This document shows, one piece after another, positions 38,339 to 39,249 of a stretch of 39,249 bases of DNA; positions within the stretch are counted from its first letter, which is position 1; each line of letters starts with the position of its first letter. A program made the position numbers and the translations under genes. The DNA comes from Chlamydia trachomatis (GTDB lineage Bacteria; Chlamydiota; Chlamydiia; Chlamydiales; 2-12-FULL-49-11). Below the pieces are notes generated by a model, which was not told the DNA's origin, did not search any database, and worked only from the letters and a program-made list of their open reading frames with translations. The stretch lies in assembly GCA_945897715.1 (NCBI GenBank), contig CAMDFS010000003.1, positions 1-39,249 of the forward strand. The letters run 5' to 3'.

Positions 38339-38722
38339 ATGTTGGCTGAATTAGAAGAAAAAATAAAAACAGTTTTATTTGATCATGAAAAACTAAATGT
38401 ATATCAAATAGCTATAGAATTTGTTCTATTCGCCGATGAAATGGGAGAAAATTTACCTCGAGGAAGGTTCTATTTAAAAGATCAGCTTCAGCGCGCTGCT
38501 TTATCAATTCCTCTAAATATTGCAGAAGGCGCCGGAGAATATGCAGTCGATGAAAAAATTCGATTTTATCGTATGGCAAAAAGATCAGCTACTGAGTGTG
38601 CAGGGGTGTTGCATGTATGTTATCGCCTAAACCTCATAGAAGAAAACCTTTATCTAAATGGGCGGGAATTGCTAATTCGTATAGTATCAATGTTGATTAA
38701 AATGGCACAAAAAAATCGCTAA
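38339..38722 (+). CDS. Four-helix-bundle protein, S23 / 23S rRNA intervening-sequence family (Avd-like fold)
   Basis: 127 aa; FDHEKLNVYQIAIEFV...LPRGRFYLKDQLQRAALSIPLNIAEGAGEYAVDEKIRFYRMAKRSATECAGVLHVCYRLNLI, matching the family pattern (F..L.VY..A..F, L.DQ..RA..SI..NIAEG, ...F...A..S..E). Confidence 0.9.
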   Translation: MLAELEEKIKTVLFDHEKLNVYQIAIEFVLFADEMGENLPRGRFYLKDQLQRAALSIPLNIAEGAGEYAVDEKIRFYRMAKRSATECAGVLHVCYRLNLIEENLYLNGRELLIRIVSMLIKMAQKNR

Positions 38723-38734
38723 TTAAGCAAAGAT

Positions 38735-38770
38735 ACGGGCACGGGCAAAGGCACGGGCACGGGCAGGGGC
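38735..38770. repeat. 36-bp G-rich hexamer block (6 units), inverted relative to the 37984-38265 array
   Basis: ACGGGC ACGGGC AAAGGC ACGGGC ACGGGC AGGGGC; its reverse complement GCCCCTGCCCGTGCCCGTGCC matches 38081-38101 perfectly over 21 nt. Confidence 0.95.
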
Positions 38771-38810
38771 ATGTTTGCAAGATTATGCAAACTATCTAAA
38801 AGCGAAATCA

Positions 38811-38843
38811 AAAGAGCCATCAAAAGTTATTTGATGGCTCTTT
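38811..38843. terminator. Strong hairpin between convergent S23-like gene and euo; probable bidirectional terminator
   Basis: AAAGAGCCATCAA ... TTGATGGCTCTTT: 13-bp perfect stem with a short A/T-rich loop, A/T-rich flanks. Confidence 0.8.
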
Positions 38844-38868
38844 ATGAGAGGTCTAACCCTGCCTTCGA

Positions 38869-39249
38869 TTACATCGCTTCGCTAGAAGACTCTGTATTCA
38901 CTATTCTTTTATTTAAATAGTTCTGTTGATAATTTCTTACATCATCAGAATGAATTACCCATGCAGCACCTTTTCTGATTGCTTTTAACAATCCAATTCT
39001 TGTTGCATAGTAAATCTTTTGCGGTGGAACTCCAAGCATCTTAGCCACTTGATTCACTGAAAAATATCCTTTATGATTATCAAATACTAATTCACCATCA
39101 AACATTGATTTTGCTCTAGAATACTTTCTTCTTCTGTATTCATCCAAATCTTTAAGATCGATCGTCCAGCGAGTCGCATCTTTAGAAGCGCGAAGCTTTC
39201 TTTGCTTAATAGCGACATAAATCGCCTGTCTTGTCACATTGTTAATCCT
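38869..39249 (-). CDS. euo: EUO-like DNA-binding protein (N-terminus beyond window edge)
   Basis: Two excisionase/MerR-like helix-turn-helix segments (VTRQAIYVAIKQRKLRASKDATRWTIDLKDLDEYRRRKYSR; GYFSVNQVAKMLGVPPQKIYYATRIGLLKAIRKGAAWVIHSDDVRNYQ). The frame stays open to the window edge (R-I-N-N-V-TRQAIY), so the GTG start at 39237 is probably not the true start. Location next to recJ matches Chlamydia CT446-CT447. Confidence 0.85.
   Translation of the reverse strand, partial: RINNVTRQAIYVAIKQRKLRASKDATRWTIDLKDLDEYRRRKYSRAKSMFDGELVFDNHKGYFSVNQVAKMLGVPPQKIYYATRIGLLKAIRKGAAWVIHSDDVRNYQQNYLNKRIVNTESSSEAM

Noticed and set aside
37984-38770. CRISPR array interpretation of the repeat region
   Set aside because: Units are contiguous 6-mers with no unique spacers, no direct repeats of CRISPR length and no cas genes.

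Overview
The window reads as a contiguous, AT-rich chromosomal segment of a Chlamydiota bacterium. The phylum call rests on gene content and on a gene order that matches, as I recall it, several blocks of the Chlamydia trachomatis chromosome. These blocks are: rplB-rplW-rplD-rplC / Inc-like genes / fmt-lpxA-fabZ-lpxC-lnt; rsmB-like (fmu), surA-like, ksgA and dacF; rsbW-hyp-bamD-like-dnaE-uhpC-hisS-aspS-mip-trmL-trxA; and cmk/plsC-cdsA-uppS-secDF-recJ-(insert)-euo. Most of the window is housekeeping sequence. The most unusual region is between recJ and euo (about 37984-38844). It has a ~280-bp array of degenerate C-rich hexamers containing a larger 78-bp (13 x 6) duplication. Next comes a small four-helix-bundle ORF of the S23 / 23S-rRNA-intervening-sequence (Avd-like) family. 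After the ORF is a 36-bp G-rich hexamer block that is the reverse complement of part of the array (21-nt perfect match), then a strong hairpin. The ORF is therefore bracketed by inverted hexamer repeats and looks like a discrete insertion module. Other points of interest are a single-ORF cmk-plsC fusion, two Inc-like bilobed-hydrophobic proteins at the position of Chlamydia CT529/Cap1, a secDF fusion with a very large N-terminal region, a Mip-like protein without a catalytic domain next to mip, and a 66-bp convergent coding overlap between ksgA and dacF. I found no rRNA, tRNA, CRISPR or transposase. All assignments come from reading the sequence, without database searches.
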